DNA of 64,000 nt from the NCBI GenBank assembly GCA_938011315.1, contig CALLUG010000018.1, positions 24,226 through 88,225 on the forward strand. The letters run 5' to 3'. The notes beneath the pieces were generated by a model. It saw only the letters and a program-made list of their open reading frames with translations. It had not been told where the DNA came from and made no database searches. Source of the stretch: an uncultured Flavobacteriaceae bacterium. Lineage in GTDB: Bacteria; Bacteroidota; Bacteroidia; Flavobacteriales; Flavobacteriaceae. Positions 1 to 8,829 of the stretch are shown here, one piece after another. How positions within the stretch are numbered: position 1 is the first letter of the stretch; every line of letters begins with the position of its first letter. Made by a program: the position numbers and the translations under genes.

Positions 1-1
1 T

Positions 2-529
2 TGGGTAATTAATAATTGGGGAGGAATAAGAGGATTCAAACAAAATGAACGTAATATTGAAAAAGTAAGGAAATTTAAAAAACAATTGGAGAAAAAGAAA
101 TTGTCTAAGGAAAATTTTAGCACAATTTCATCACTCTCAAAAATATCTTCATTCATTGACCCCGAAAATTTTGTGATTTATGATTCGAGGGTAATCTATG
201 CATTGAATTGGCTAATTTTGACTTGCGAAAATCAAAATGGCTTTAAGGAAGAGTATTATCCAATGCCAAATGGACGAAATAAAATAATCACAAGCTTTGA
301 TATGAATACGATTGTGAATATTTTTCATATTTCAGAATACACTAATAATATTGAATTGTATGTATCTGAACAGGATGCTTATTTTAAATTTTGTGATTTC
401 ATAAAAACAAACGTAGAGTTCGTTTGTGGTAAAAATTCAAAACCTTACGAGCTTGAAATGCTGTTATTTATACTAGCGGACAAAGAGATATTTACGGATT
501 TAAAAGAGCGAATAAAAATAATTATTTGA
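2..529 (+). CDS. Hypothetical protein, 5'-truncated by the window edge
   Basis: The reading frame is open from base 2 to the TAA at 527-529 with no stop, so the gene very probably starts before the window; the in-frame TTG at 86 is unlikely to be the true start. The visible 175 residues begin with a basic, probably helical stretch. They continue with a block around the motif DPENFVIYDSRVIYALNWL and end with an acidic/hydrophobic C-terminus. No signal peptide or membrane segment is visible. I do not recognise the family. The 'YDSRV..LNWL' block reads like a conserved core of an uncharacterised cytosolic protein. Function cannot be assigned from this fragment. Confidence 0.7.
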   Translation, partial: WVINNWGGIRGFKQNERNIEKVRKFKKQLEKKKLSKENFSTISSLSKISSFIDPENFVIYDSRVIYALNWLILTCENQNGFKEEYYPMPNGRNKIITSFDMNTIVNIFHISEYTNNIELYVSEQDAYFKFCDFIKTNVEFVCGKNSKPYELEMLLFILADKEIFTDLKERIKIII

Positions 530-598
530 AACGATGACTTATAATTAATATGAGTTTAGGCATTTAATCTAAAAGTTAGTGTGTTTTTATATCATTAA

Positions 599-748
599 TC
601 AAATCTTTTGTTTTTTGTATGATTCTTCAAGGACTCCTGAGTTGCTAGGAAGTTTATCAGAATTGTTTAGACTTTTCCAAGATGAACAAGACTGAATTAT
701 GTTGAAAACACAAAGAAAAATTATAGTTATTAGAGAAAGACGTTTCAT
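599..748 (-). CDS. Small putative lipoprotein, 49 aa
   Basis: The ATG is the complement of 746-748 and the TGA the complement of 599-601. The product starts MKR, then a hydrophobic stretch (LITIIFLCVFNII), then a lipobox-like IQSC with Cys21, giving a mature lipidated tail of only about 29 polar residues. This basic-hydrophobic-Cys layout is the classic type II signal peptide, and it is unlikely by chance in such a short frame. It stands alone between the truncated gene and the PspC gene. No function can be given. Small lipoproteins of this kind are common and poorly annotated in Bacteroidota. Confidence 0.55.
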   Translation of the reverse strand: MKRLSLITIIFLCVFNIIQSCSSWKSLNNSDKLPSNSGVLEESYKKQKI

Positions 749-879
749 GTTTTTTTTGATATTGTATTAATTGTTATGTAAATAGTAAGCTCACAATGAT
801 TTGTAATAAAGCTTGGACAATGAGTTTGGCTAACGCAATCATGAGTATTCGTTTTTTTTATTGATGATTAATGATTTTT

Positions 880-2499
880 TTATGATTTGCTTTTAACATC
901 ACAGGTTAGGCATTTAATAGTGCGATTATCCACAACCTTATAACTATGAATTACATTGGTATGAGTCACAATATTCCTGTTTAATGGGTAGAATTGATTT
1001 ACAAAATAACTAGCATAGGTGTCTAATTTAAAAATTGTATTTTTAGGTAAAAATAGAATAACATTAACTTTTTGATTTCTAAGTTTATCTCCTACATCTG
1101 TAAGTAGATAATCATTCAAAAGGATTTCGTTGTTTTTTGTGGTGTACTGGTATTCAATATTTTTAGCAGTTTGTTTTGCAAGGTTATAATTTCTACCATT
1201 GGCTCGTTTTTCAATATTGATATGAGCTTGGGAGTCTTCTGAGGTTTCAATAATTAAACTGACATCGGTTGAAAAAACCTGTCTGTCGTCATTTTCAAAT
1301 CGTAAAGTGTTAATTTGAACATTATTGTGAGGCATATCTTGATAAAAGTCATGATTTAGCATTTTTATAGATACAGGCTTGTTTAGTTTTAGTTGTATTG
1401 CAGATTGTTCTACCACAGAAGCTTTAGTTGTATGTTCTGCAAGTTCTTTGATTGTTATAACAGCAATAGCCGAAAATACAATTAACCATAAACCGAATAA
1501 CGTAAACCTAGCAACTCGTCCTATAGAGCTTATGCTGTATTTTAAAATTTTTAGACCTAATAGAAGCATAAATAATAAAGGGATCACTATTAAAAAAAAT
1601 AGTAATAATGAAATTAGCCATATAGGTGTATTAATAGACGAACGGATAACATCAGAATTGTTTATCCACTCTGGGTAAAAAAGGGATGAGATACCAATAG
1701 AAAACAGTCCTATAAATAGGGCAATAATGCTTACAGCTCCCATAAAAACAAGTAAAACGCCTATAATTTTTTTGACACTTTTAAAGAGTATCATAAATAT
1801 TTGACTAAGAGCGTCAAAAAACGAAGTAGATATTGTTTTTATCGTAGTATAATTTGCATTTTTAACCTTATCTGCGGCTTCGTCTAAGCTATCTTTAACA
1901 TTACTAAACCCTTCTTTTACTTTTTCTTCAATATTAGTAATGTTAATGGGCTTTCCCGACATTGAAAGTTTGTCGGCTGTACTTGTTGCTTTTGGAATTA
2001 AAATCCATAATGCGATATATATAAATAACCCTGTTCCTGCTCCAGATAGGAGTAAAATCCAAACGACTCTAATCCAAATAGCGCTTACTCCAAAATACTG
2101 AGCTAAACCAGCCGAAACTCCAGAGATATAGCGGTTATCGGGATCTCTAAAAAGGCCTTTTTTTGAAAAGTTAGATTGGTACTGCGATTTTGTATTTTTG
2201 GTTTTTGGTTGAGGTTCATCGTCAAAAATATCTTCGTTTACGGCATAATCTTCTGGTTGCCCCATTATAGCAATAATAGTGTCTACTTCTGTGGAGGTAA
2301 TAACATGTTTGTTGTTTTTAATACGTTCATTAAATAGCTCGGCAATGCGGTTTTCGATATCTGCTAAAATTTCAGACTGCCCTTGAGATTCTGAAAATGA
2401 ATGTTTTATAGCCTCAAGATAATGCTGAAGCTTTAGGTAAGCATCTTCATCAATATGAAAAAAGATACCTGCTAAATTGATGTTTACGGTTTTATTCAT
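880..2499 (-). CDS. PspC domain-containing membrane protein
   Basis: The 539-residue protein has a cytosolic N-terminal part (1-110). A PspC domain follows at about 115-171, with the typical FRDPDNRYISGVSAGLAQYF block and two membrane segments. Further hydrophobic segments lie at about 235-270, 290-320 and 330-350, and a long C-terminal soluble region follows. PspC domains are known from the phage-shock envelope stress response, where PspC is an inner-membrane sensor. Flavobacterial proteins of this long type are usually paired with a PadR regulator, as here. The start overlaps the stop of the PadR gene by 4 bases (ATGA), so the two are translationally coupled. A role in envelope stress is inferred from the domain. 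Confidence 0.88.
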   Translation of the reverse strand: MNKTVNINLAGIFFHIDEDAYLKLQHYLEAIKHSFSESQGQSEILADIENRIAELFNERIKNNKHVITSTEVDTIIAIMGQPEDYAVNEDIFDDEPQPKTKNTKSQYQSNFSKKGLFRDPDNRYISGVSAGLAQYFGVSAIWIRVVWILLLSGAGTGLFIYIALWILIPKATSTADKLSMSGKPINITNIEEKVKEGFSNVKDSLDEAADKVKNANYTTIKTISTSFFDALSQIFMILFKSVKKIIGVLLVFMGAVSIIALFIGLFSIGISSLFYPEWINNSDVIRSSINTPIWLISLLLFFLIVIPLLFMLLLGLKILKYSISSIGRVARFTLFGLWLIVFSAIAVITIKELAEHTTKASVVEQSAIQLKLNKPVSIKMLNHDFYQDMPHNNVQINTLRFENDDRQVFSTDVSLIIETSEDSQAHINIEKRANGRNYNLAKQTAKNIEYQYTTKNNEILLNDYLLTDVGDKLRNQKVNVILFLPKNTIFKLDTYASYFVNQFYPLNRNIVTHTNVIHSYKVVDNRTIKCLTCDVKSKS

Positions 2500-2834
2500 T
2501 GTTTTGGTTTTTGGGCTGTAACAAGATTAACAGCATTTTGTAATTCGTTCCAAGTGGTATTTAATTCACTTAAAAATAGTTTTCCAGTTGTTGTCAAACC
2601 ATAATATTTTCTAGGAGGTCCAGAGGATGATTCTTCCCATCTATAGTTGAGTAACCCAGCGTTTTTTAAACGCATCAATAATGGATAAATAGTCCCTTCT
2701 ACAACTAGCATTTTAGCTTTTTTTAGTGTTGTTAAAATTTCGGCAACATAAGCGTCATCATCTTTTAATACAGATAGGATACAATATTCTAAAACTCCTT
2801 TTCGCATTTGTGCTTTTGTATTTTCTATTTTCAT
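2496..2834 (-). CDS. PadR family transcriptional regulator
   Basis: The 112-residue protein has the PadR winged-helix pattern: an N-terminal helix (RKGVLEYCILSVL), a recognition region with VVEGTIYPLLMRLKNAGLL, and a wing with GPPRKYYGLTTTGK. The length is typical for the short PadR class. It is the first gene of a two-gene operon with the PspC-domain protein, overlapping it by 4 bases. A -7 element lies about 90 nt upstream. PadR-PspC pairs are usual in Bacteroidota; the regulator probably represses its own operon. The inducing signal is unknown. Confidence 0.9.
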   Translation of the reverse strand: MKIENTKAQMRKGVLEYCILSVLKDDDAYVAEILTTLKKAKMLVVEGTIYPLLMRLKNAGLLNYRWEESSSGPPRKYYGLTTTGKLFLSELNTTWNELQNAVNLVTAQKPKQ

Positions 2835-2919
2835 ACATTTTTAATTGTTTTACTAAAACGCTTTTGCTTTAGTTACAGAGTATTGTTTAATCTTTTTAAT
2901 TACCCAATAGTATAGTATA

Positions 2920-2927
2920 CAAATATA
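2920..2927 (-). promoter_or_regulatory. -7 promoter element (TATATTTG) for the PadR-PspC operon
   Basis: The minus strand reads TATATTTG, an exact match to the Bacteroidota -7 consensus TAnnTTTG, about 86 nt before the PadR start. No good -33 TTTG was seen. The position upstream of a two-gene operon supports it. Confidence 0.45.
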
Positions 2928-3056
2928 TATATTAAAAAAGGTATTATGTTATAAAAGGTACTTTAATTTAACTTTTTATTAACAAAAAAATAATTTAACC
3001 AGCATCAACTTAGCTATTTTTATATCTGTGTTTGTAAATTAAGTTGTACTAACGGC

Positions 3057-3821
3057 TTAAAAGCCTTCAAAAACGCCAAGTCCAAATAAGGCAAAGTCGT
3101 ATTTTACTGGGTCTATGGGATCTAATTTCCGAAGTGTATGGTCTAGCTCAAGCAAAGCTTTGGCATCGTTTTGCCGTCGTGTTAATAAGCCTAGTTTGCG
3201 AGCTACATTTCCAGAATGCACATCTAGAGGGCAGGAGAGGAGTGTGGGAGAAATGGTATGCCATATCCCAAAATCTACACCTTTATTATCGTTTCTAATC
3301 ATCCATCGTAAAAACATATTAATTCGCTTTGCTGCCGAATTTTTTAGAGGGTCACTAATATGCTTTTGCGTACGCTGTAAGTGTTCAATTTCAAAAAATA
3401 GTTGTTTTAATCTATGAATTGCATATTGTAAGGAGCTGTCTTTGATGTGTTTAAAAAAGACAGATTGTAGTCCTCCGTGATTTGTGTAAATATGTTGAAG
3501 TCCTTTTATAAAACTTATAAAATCTGTTCCATTAAAGGTGCGATGAACAAAAGAGCTTAAAGCTTGCAAATCGGAATCTTTATGAGACATCACAAAATGA
3601 TAGGGTGCATTATCTAGTAATTGCATCATTCGTTTTGCATTGTTAATAATACTTTTTCTGTTACCCCAAGCAATAGTAGCTGTTAAAAAACCAGCAATTT
3701 CTATATCTTCTTTTAGTTTAAATTGATGCGGAATTTGTATAGGGTCACTATCAATAAATTTGGGATTATTGTATAGTGCAACCTTTGTATCTAAAAATTC
3801 TTTGAGTTCTAATTGCAGCAT
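3057..3821 (-). CDS. TIGR02757 family protein (DUF2400)
   Basis: The 254-residue protein matches the conserved Bacteroidota family TIGR02757. Features include an N-terminal DxKVALYNNPKFIDSDP-like block, AWGNRKSIINNAKRM in the middle, WMIRNDNKGVDFGIW, and a C-terminal LDxH/KYDFALFGLG segment. The length is typical. The fold has been linked to helix-hairpin-helix DNA glycosylase-like proteins, but the biochemical function is not established. It lies 28 bases downstream of a thioredoxin-family gene on the same strand and is probably co-transcribed with it. Confidence 0.88.
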   Translation of the reverse strand: MLQLELKEFLDTKVALYNNPKFIDSDPIQIPHQFKLKEDIEIAGFLTATIAWGNRKSIINNAKRMMQLLDNAPYHFVMSHKDSDLQALSSFVHRTFNGTDFISFIKGLQHIYTNHGGLQSVFFKHIKDSSLQYAIHRLKQLFFEIEHLQRTQKHISDPLKNSAAKRINMFLRWMIRNDNKGVDFGIWHTISPTLLSCPLDVHSGNVARKLGLLTRRQNDAKALLELDHTLRKLDPIDPVKYDFALFGLGVFEGF

Positions 3822-3849
3822 ACTTAGATTAAGGCAATTTAGTTTTGTT

Positions 3850-4401
3850 TTAATCCCATTTAATACTACAACCTATACTTGGGTGTTGTTGGCTAGGGAC
3901 TGTTTTGCCTTCAATAATGCAATCTAAAGCTGAGGATAAGTCTATACCTGTAGCACTGCCTAAGTTTGGTCTAGTGTGGTCAAAACGTCCTCTATAAACA
4001 CAGTTTAAATGCCTATTAAATACAAAAAAATCTGGAGTGCATTCGGCACCGTAAGCTTTTGCAACCTCTTGCGTTTCGTCGTATAGATAAGGAAACGGAT
4101 AGTTTTCTTTTTGTGCAACTTGTGTCATATATTCTGGACCATCTTCTGGGTGTGTTTTTACACTGTTGCTACTAATAGCAATAAACTTCACACCTTTTTC
4201 TTGATACGTATTGGCTACATTAACTAATGCCGAGTTGATATGATGCACAAAAGGGCAGTGATTGCAAATAAACATAATTACCGTTGCAACCTCACCTTTT
4301 TCTTTAGCCAAGCTAAGTACGTTTTGTGATGTTGTGTCGAGTAAATTAAAGTTAGGTGCTTTGGTTTGCAAAGCCATCATATTAGATTCTACTAAGGCCA
4401 T
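3850..4401 (-). CDS. Thioredoxin family protein (AhpC/TSA type)
   Basis: The 183-residue thioredoxin fold has the redox motif C46-N-H-C49 within the block FICNHCPFVHH, typical of a peroxiredoxin/thioredoxin-like family widespread in Bacteroidota. The later DDFFVFN-like cis-Pro region (ECTPDFFVFN) completes the active site. No signal peptide is visible, so it is probably cytosolic. Met9 is an alternative start. It is the first gene of a likely pair with the TIGR02757 gene. The physiological substrate is unknown; thiol-disulfide exchange is inferred from the CxxC. Confidence 0.87.
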   Translation of the reverse strand: MALVESNMMALQTKAPNFNLLDTTSQNVLSLAKEKGEVATVIMFICNHCPFVHHINSALVNVANTYQEKGVKFIAISSNSVKTHPEDGPEYMTQVAQKENYPFPYLYDETQEVAKAYGAECTPDFFVFNRHLNCVYRGRFDHTRPNLGSATGIDLSSALDCIIEGKTVPSQQHPSIGCSIKWD

Positions 4402-4471
4402 AATAGTATTATATTATGTAGTACAAGGTAATACTATTTTTGGTATTCTGAAAAGACTTGTTACAAAATAC
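4402..4471. other. Short leader region, thioredoxin gene side
   Basis: Between the thioredoxin start and the receptor terminator. TACCTTG on the minus strand is close to, but not a full match for, a -7 element. Nothing else was seen. Confidence 0.3.
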
Positions 4472-4500
4472 AAAAAAAAGACTGCCTTTTCAAGCAGCCT
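4472..4500 (-). terminator. Intrinsic terminator of the btuB-like gene
   Basis: On the minus strand the arms AGGCTGC and GCAGTCT form a 7-bp stem with one mismatch and an 8-base loop, followed directly by a run of eight T. It sits about 40 bases after the stop of the TonB-dependent receptor gene. Confidence 0.75.
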
Positions 4501-4525
4501 CTTTTAGGGGTACTAACTTTTTATG

Positions 4526-4551
4526 TTATACCAATTATTATAAATTGAGTT
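4526..4551 (-). repeat. Dispersed intergenic repeat, copy A
   Basis: The minus strand reads AACTCAATTTATAATAATTG followed by GTATAA. It matches copies at 14.06, 14.14, 32.12 and 44.07 kb (shared blocks AACTCATTTTAAATA and AATTGGTATAA). This copy overlaps the last codons and stop of the receptor gene and is the most diverged in its middle part. Confidence 0.4.
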
Positions 4552-6409
4552 GTAGGCCAACTCTCACGTTTGCGCCTTTAGTGGTAAACCCAAACACGTC
4601 TTGATAATCTTCGTTAAAAAGGTTGTCTACACTACCAAAAAAGCGAACTAATTTATTGGCCAGCGTATGACTAAAGTATAGGTTTACGAGCGTAAAACTG
4701 TCTAGTGTTACTTCTGTTGCTGGGAAATCTCTAAAATCGTTAGCCAAGCGGTCGTCGGTAAATTGACCTGAAATAGATGCAAAGGTACGCTTAGAAAATG
4801 TATAACCTAAAGAGAGATTAAATTTATTTTCAGGGATTAAGATACCAGCATCGTCTTCATTGTCTATAAATGTATAGTTAACGTTAAGAGCTAAATTTTG
4901 TATTGGGTTATAGCTAGCCTCAAATTCTATTCCGCTAGTATTTACAGCTTCTGTAGCATTAAAAAAGCCGTCTGTAAAATCGAAAAGTATCACATCGTCT
5001 TCTTCTCTGTCAAAATACAAAGCAGAGGCTCTAAAATTAGATCCATATTTTAGTTCTAAGCCTAGTTCTATGGTTAAGTTTTCTTCAGGATCTAAATCTG
5101 GGTTAGGCCCAAAAGCTCCAAATAACTGCGATAAGGATGGTGTAATAAAAGACGTACTATAAGATCCAAATACTTTTAGATAGTTGTTGCTATCAAATTT
5201 ATAAGTGTATGATGGATTAAAGTTATAAGTAAAATTTGTACCATACTCACTATGATTATTAAGTCGTGCTCCTGCGTTTATATTTAATCCAAACTTAGAT
5301 ACATAAACAGCATTTACATAAGGGTCTATAATATTAAAATCTTCAGTATCGTCAAAGTCCACCTCATTATTTATAATATTAAGACCAATAATAGTATAAA
5401 ATGCTGTGTTAAAAGTGTATTTGTTGTAAGCATCCAATATAAAATTATCAGCTTGCGCTGTAAAAGGAAAATCGGATATAAATTCTCTTTCAAACTTGCT
5501 ATATGATGCGTTTAAATTAACACTCCCGTTAGTATATGTATATTTAGATGAAAGGCCTACGCGATATTGATCGCTTGTAAATTCATTTCCGCTGGCATCT
5601 AGAAATGATCCCCCATCAAAATCAGAATTAATATCAGTAATGTTTCCAAAAATATTCAAATCAAATGCGTCAGAAAAGTGATAGCCTAAATTTACATCTA
5701 AGCTATATCTAGAAAAAGCATCGCGCTCTGCATTGTCTGCAATAGCGGCAGAAATACCGTCAGAAAATTGATGGTTAAATGCCGTTTTATAATTAAATTT
5801 ACGATTTACAGTTCCGCTTATGTTTACGCCATTAGTGAAATCTGCAATATCAAAATCTTGATCATCCTGAGATTGATTTGTACCAATACTTGAGTTTATA
5901 GTAGCACTAATGGTATTTTTTTCGGCTTGTTTTGTACTAATATTAATTACGGCTGCCGCAGCACCACTACCATAGAGTGTACTTGCTGCTCCTTTTATAA
6001 TTTCAATAGTATCAATATTGCCTAACGATAGTAAACGTAGGTCGTACTCACCATTAACTTGTGAGGGGTCAGAAACCTGTACGCCATCGATAATAACTAA
6101 GACTTGCCTATTTCTTCCGCCACGAACAAATACGCCTAAGTTTTGCCCTGCGTTACTTCTACTTCCATTAATTTCTATACCAGATTTTGTGTTAATTAGC
6201 TCGGCAACTGTGCGCCCTTGATTGCGCTCAATTTCTGCTCTAGAAATTTTAATAACTGTTTTTCCTGAATTTTCGCGTTTTAGTTCAAAACGTGAGTCTG
6301 TAATTACGACTTCATCTAAGGTTTCGGTTTTTGTTTGTTCTTCTTGTGCAGACGCAAACATTGACAGCAGCATACCTAATGCTAAACATCCATTTGTTGT
6401 TTTGTTCAT
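4538..6409 (-). CDS. btuB: TonB-dependent receptor, BtuB-like cobalamin transporter
   Basis: The 623-residue outer-membrane protein has a signal peptide (1-21, ending ASA), a TonB-box-like stretch (TLDEVVIT) and a plug domain at about 35-150. The plug contains VFVRGGRNRQVLVIIDGVQV and IEIIKGAASTLYGSGAAAAVINI. A beta-barrel fills the rest and ends in NVRVGLQLNL. There is no carboxypeptidase-like N-terminal domain, so it is of the small BtuB/cobalamin type rather than the SusC type. The assignment rests strongly on the cobalamin riboswitch directly upstream. It takes up corrinoids across the outer membrane with energy from TonB-ExbBD. No other B12 uptake gene adjoins it in this window. Expression should fall when adenosylcobalamin is abundant. 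Confidence 0.9.
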   Translation of the reverse strand: MNKTTNGCLALGMLLSMFASAQEEQTKTETLDEVVITDSRFELKRENSGKTVIKISRAEIERNQGRTVAELINTKSGIEINGSRSNAGQNLGVFVRGGRNRQVLVIIDGVQVSDPSQVNGEYDLRLLSLGNIDTIEIIKGAASTLYGSGAAAAVINISTKQAEKNTISATINSSIGTNQSQDDQDFDIADFTNGVNISGTVNRKFNYKTAFNHQFSDGISAAIADNAERDAFSRYSLDVNLGYHFSDAFDLNIFGNITDINSDFDGGSFLDASGNEFTSDQYRVGLSSKYTYTNGSVNLNASYSKFEREFISDFPFTAQADNFILDAYNKYTFNTAFYTIIGLNIINNEVDFDDTEDFNIIDPYVNAVYVSKFGLNINAGARLNNHSEYGTNFTYNFNPSYTYKFDSNNYLKVFGSYSTSFITPSLSQLFGAFGPNPDLDPEENLTIELGLELKYGSNFRASALYFDREEDDVILFDFTDGFFNATEAVNTSGIEFEASYNPIQNLALNVNYTFIDNEDDAGILIPENKFNLSLGYTFSKRTFASISGQFTDDRLANDFRDFPATEVTLDSFTLVNLYFSHTLANKLVRFFGSVDNLFNEDYQDVFGFTTKGANVRVGLQLNL

Positions 6410-6496
6410 TTTTAATGATTAATTAGATCGAGAAAAGCATATCTTTTATACTTAAAACTTTTATCCCGAAAGTTTAACTTATTATTGTGTTGAATA

Positions 6497-6645
6497 TGGC
6501 AGGTATCCTGGCTTTCATCTTATTATTTGGTCTTCCCAGAAGTAAGTTCCAGTGACATTAAGGCTAATAATAAGTATCTGCAATGCAGACTAAGAATACA
6601 GTTGCGGGAACAGCTCTGGATTTTAACCAGATTCCCTTTTAAGTC
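6497..6645 (-). promoter_or_regulatory. Cobalamin (adenosylcobalamin) riboswitch
   Basis: On the minus strand the leader begins with AGGGAATCTGGTTAAAATCC, followed by the highly conserved GCTGTTCCCGCAACTGTA core. It ends with the B12 box AGCCAGGATACCTGCC at 6498-6513. These match the conserved elements of the cobalamin riboswitch family (RF00174) in order and spacing. It lies about 88 nt before the btuB-like start, with no gene between. Whether control is at transcription or translation cannot be told; no terminator-like hairpin with a T-run was seen before the start, which favours translational control. Confidence 0.95.
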
Positions 6646-6844
6646 TAAATGTTTTGTGTAAAAAAAATAGACACCAAAATTCGACGCGAATATACTACCT
6701 ATTTTTTAATAAAAACACTTGCGTTTAAACTATTATTTTTAAAAAATTGTACTTAATAAGTAAGGTGTAAAGCAACTTTAAAAACACCATTACAAAAGCA
6801 TATAATTAATCGTAATCACTATAATAGAATATAATTTTTAGTAG

Positions 6845-6852
6845 TAGTTTTG
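6845..6852 (+). promoter_or_regulatory. -7 promoter element (TAGTTTTG) for the TruA-like gene
   Basis: Exact match to TAnnTTTG, 30 nt before the ATG at 6883 and divergent from the riboswitch. Confidence 0.4.
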
Positions 6853-6882
6853 TGTATTTAATTTACTCATATTATTGCATTA

Positions 6883-7671
6883 ATGTTTAATACAAAACAC
6901 TATTTTTATCTTATAAAAGTGCAGTATTTAGGATATCGTTTTCATGGTTGGCAAAAACAACCTAAGCTTAAAACCATACACCTAATGATTGATCGTACGC
7001 TTAATTATATTCTACAAGGAGCAGCATTTAAGACCTTAGGTTCTGGACGTACGGACGCAATGGTTTCGGCAGAAGAGGCTGCTTTTCAGCTTTTTTTGAA
7101 TGCGCCTATAGTAGATTTAGATGCTTTTTTGGATTTATTTAATTATAACTTGCCTCAAGATATTCGTGGTTTAGCTATAAAAAAAATAACAGACCCTAAG
7201 TTTAATATTATACAAAGTTCTAAAGTAAAAGAATACATATACTTATTTACACACGGGCAAAAACAACACCCATTTTGTGCGCCTATAATGACAACTATTT
7301 TAGATCAACTCGATATAGCACTTATGCAAGAAGGGGCTAAGTTGTTTGAAGGTACACATAATTTTAAAAGTTATTGCTACAAAGCCACAAACCATGGAGT
7401 GTATCAACGCACTTTATTGTCTTGCACATTAGAAAGAAACCAAATGTATAAAGCAAGTTTTTTTCCAGAACACTCCTATGTATTGCGCGTTAGAGGTAAA
7501 GGATTTATGAGAAATCAAATTCGTATAATGATGGGAATTTTATTAGAACTTGGTAGAGGCAATACTGACTTAGAGTACATAAAACACAGCTTAAGCACAG
7601 AAAGTAAAGAAAAATTAAGTTGCATTGCTCCTGCATCTGGGTTGATATTGCATAAGATTGATTTTGAATAA
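6883..7671 (+). CDS. Divergent TruA-family tRNA pseudouridine synthase paralogue
   Basis: The 262-residue protein has the TruA fold: an N-terminal VQYLGYRFHGWQKQP block, the catalytic-loop motif GSGRTDAMVSA with Asp58, and the C-terminal RGKGFMRNQIRIMMGILLELG block. The catalytic Asp is kept, but the usual GAGRTDAGVHA has become GSGRTDAMVSA. A second, canonical TruA is encoded at 24773-25519. TruA makes pseudouridine at tRNA positions 38-40. This paralogue may have shifted specificity, or act on another RNA; that is inference. It is followed 68 bases later by a DUF2461 gene on the same strand. Confidence 0.85.
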   Translation: MFNTKHYFYLIKVQYLGYRFHGWQKQPKLKTIHLMIDRTLNYILQGAAFKTLGSGRTDAMVSAEEAAFQLFLNAPIVDLDAFLDLFNYNLPQDIRGLAIKKITDPKFNIIQSSKVKEYIYLFTHGQKQHPFCAPIMTTILDQLDIALMQEGAKLFEGTHNFKSYCYKATNHGVYQRTLLSCTLERNQMYKASFFPEHSYVLRVRGKGFMRNQIRIMMGILLELGRGNTDLEYIKHSLSTESKEKLSCIAPASGLILHKIDFE

Positions 7672-7739
7672 AATTTAGAACACCTTAAAAAAAAGCTAAT
7701 CAACTTGCTTTTTGTAATTTAGTAAAAAATATATAGGAC

Positions 7740-8417
7740 ATGATTAATTGCATTCCCAAAGAAACATTCAACTTTTTTAAATCCTTAGAAGTTAATAATA
7801 ATAAAGAATGGTTTGCAGAGCATAAAAATGAATTTAAAACAATACAAACTCAAGTGAAAGTATTTTATGCTGCAATTAAAGAAGCTCTAAACGAGCATGA
7901 TGAGGTTGATGCTTTTAAGCTATTTCGTATTTACAGAGACTTGCGGTTTTCTAAAAATAAAACGCCTTACAAAACGCATTTTGGAGGCTCGTTTAATAGA
8001 AAAAAACCAAAATTAAGGGGGAGTTATTACCTCCGTATTTCTCCAAACAATCAGTCGTTTATTGCTTGCGGATTTTGGGAACCTAATAAAGAAGATTTGT
8101 TTAGAATACGTAAAGAGTTAGAGTTGGATGCATATGAGTTTAGAGAGATTATTACCAATAAAGCATTTAAAAATGTTTGGGGTAGTTTACAAGGCGACGA
8201 ATTAAAATCTGCACCGCGAGGCTTTAATAAAACGCATCCTGCAATAGATTTGATACGTAAAAAGCAATTTATATTTATTAAACCCTATACAGATAAGGAA
8301 GTATTGAACGTTTCTTTTTTAGAAGATATTAATAACGCTTTTGGGCTTATACGCCCGTATTTTGATTATATGAGCGATGTGCTTACAACCAATCTTAATG
8401 GCGAGTCGATATTATAG
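7740..8417 (+). CDS. DUF2461 domain-containing protein (TIGR02453 family)
   Basis: The 225-residue protein matches DUF2461. It has the N-terminal NNNKEWFAEHKNEF block, a central FRIYRDLRFSKNKTPYKTHF block, and GSYYLRISPNNQSFIACGFW, which are the family's most conserved segments. The length is typical. It is a soluble protein with no signal peptide and an unknown function, found widely in bacteria and some fungi. It ends only 4 bases from the stop of a convergent gene. Confidence 0.9.
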   Translation: MINCIPKETFNFFKSLEVNNNKEWFAEHKNEFKTIQTQVKVFYAAIKEALNEHDEVDAFKLFRIYRDLRFSKNKTPYKTHFGGSFNRKKPKLRGSYYLRISPNNQSFIACGFWEPNKEDLFRIRKELELDAYEFREIITNKAFKNVWGSLQGDELKSAPRGFNKTHPAIDLIRKKQFIFIKPYTDKEVLNVSFLEDINNAFGLIRPYFDYMSDVLTTNLNGESIL

Positions 8418-8421
8418 TGCA

Positions 8422-8829
8422 CTAAGAATCTTTTTTTTCAAATAACTGCATATGGCTTAGCAGTCGCTCTTTTGCCATAGCAATAATGCGCTTGTTTAAT
8501 GCCGATGAGTTTTTGGTGTAGCACTTATATTCTTCAATAGTGAATAGTGCAATAATTATATTTGTAATACTGTGTTTTAAACTAACATCTTTACTTATCG
8601 TATTTTTAATGTAGTCTGTACGCTGCTCTATAGAGAGTTTTAAAAATACATTTTTATGTGTTGTGATGTAGTTTTTAAAAATTTCAACCAATAATTCATG
8701 TTGTAGTTTTAAAATAGGACGAAGAGTCGTGTTTTGAAAACGTTCTTCAATACTTGTATTGTCAAGGACTAAAGCGCTTACAATTTTAGGGCGTATGCGT
8801 TGTAAATTATCAGACCTTTCGTTAGTCAT
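8422..8829 (-). CDS. Conserved hypothetical protein (often labelled 'glyoxalase')
   Basis: The 135-residue soluble, helical protein contains RPILKLQHELLVEIFKNYI and a later FTIEEYKCYTKNSSALNKR segment. Flavobacterial homologues with these blocks are often called 'glyoxalase' in databases, but I see none of the beta-alpha-beta-beta-beta metal-binding pattern of glyoxalase I. The label is therefore doubtful and the function unknown. It is a single gene, convergent with the DUF2461 gene with only 4 bases between their stops. Confidence 0.75.
   Translation of the reverse strand: MTNERSDNLQRIRPKIVSALVLDNTSIEERFQNTTLRPILKLQHELLVEIFKNYITTHKNVFLKLSIEQRTDYIKNTISKDVSLKHSITNIIIALFTIEEYKCYTKNSSALNKRIIAMAKERLLSHMQLFEKKDS

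Noticed and set aside
8414..8425. Palindrome TAGTGCACTA between convergent stops
   Set aside because: It is explained by two facing TAG stop codons; too short for a terminator and lacking a T-run.
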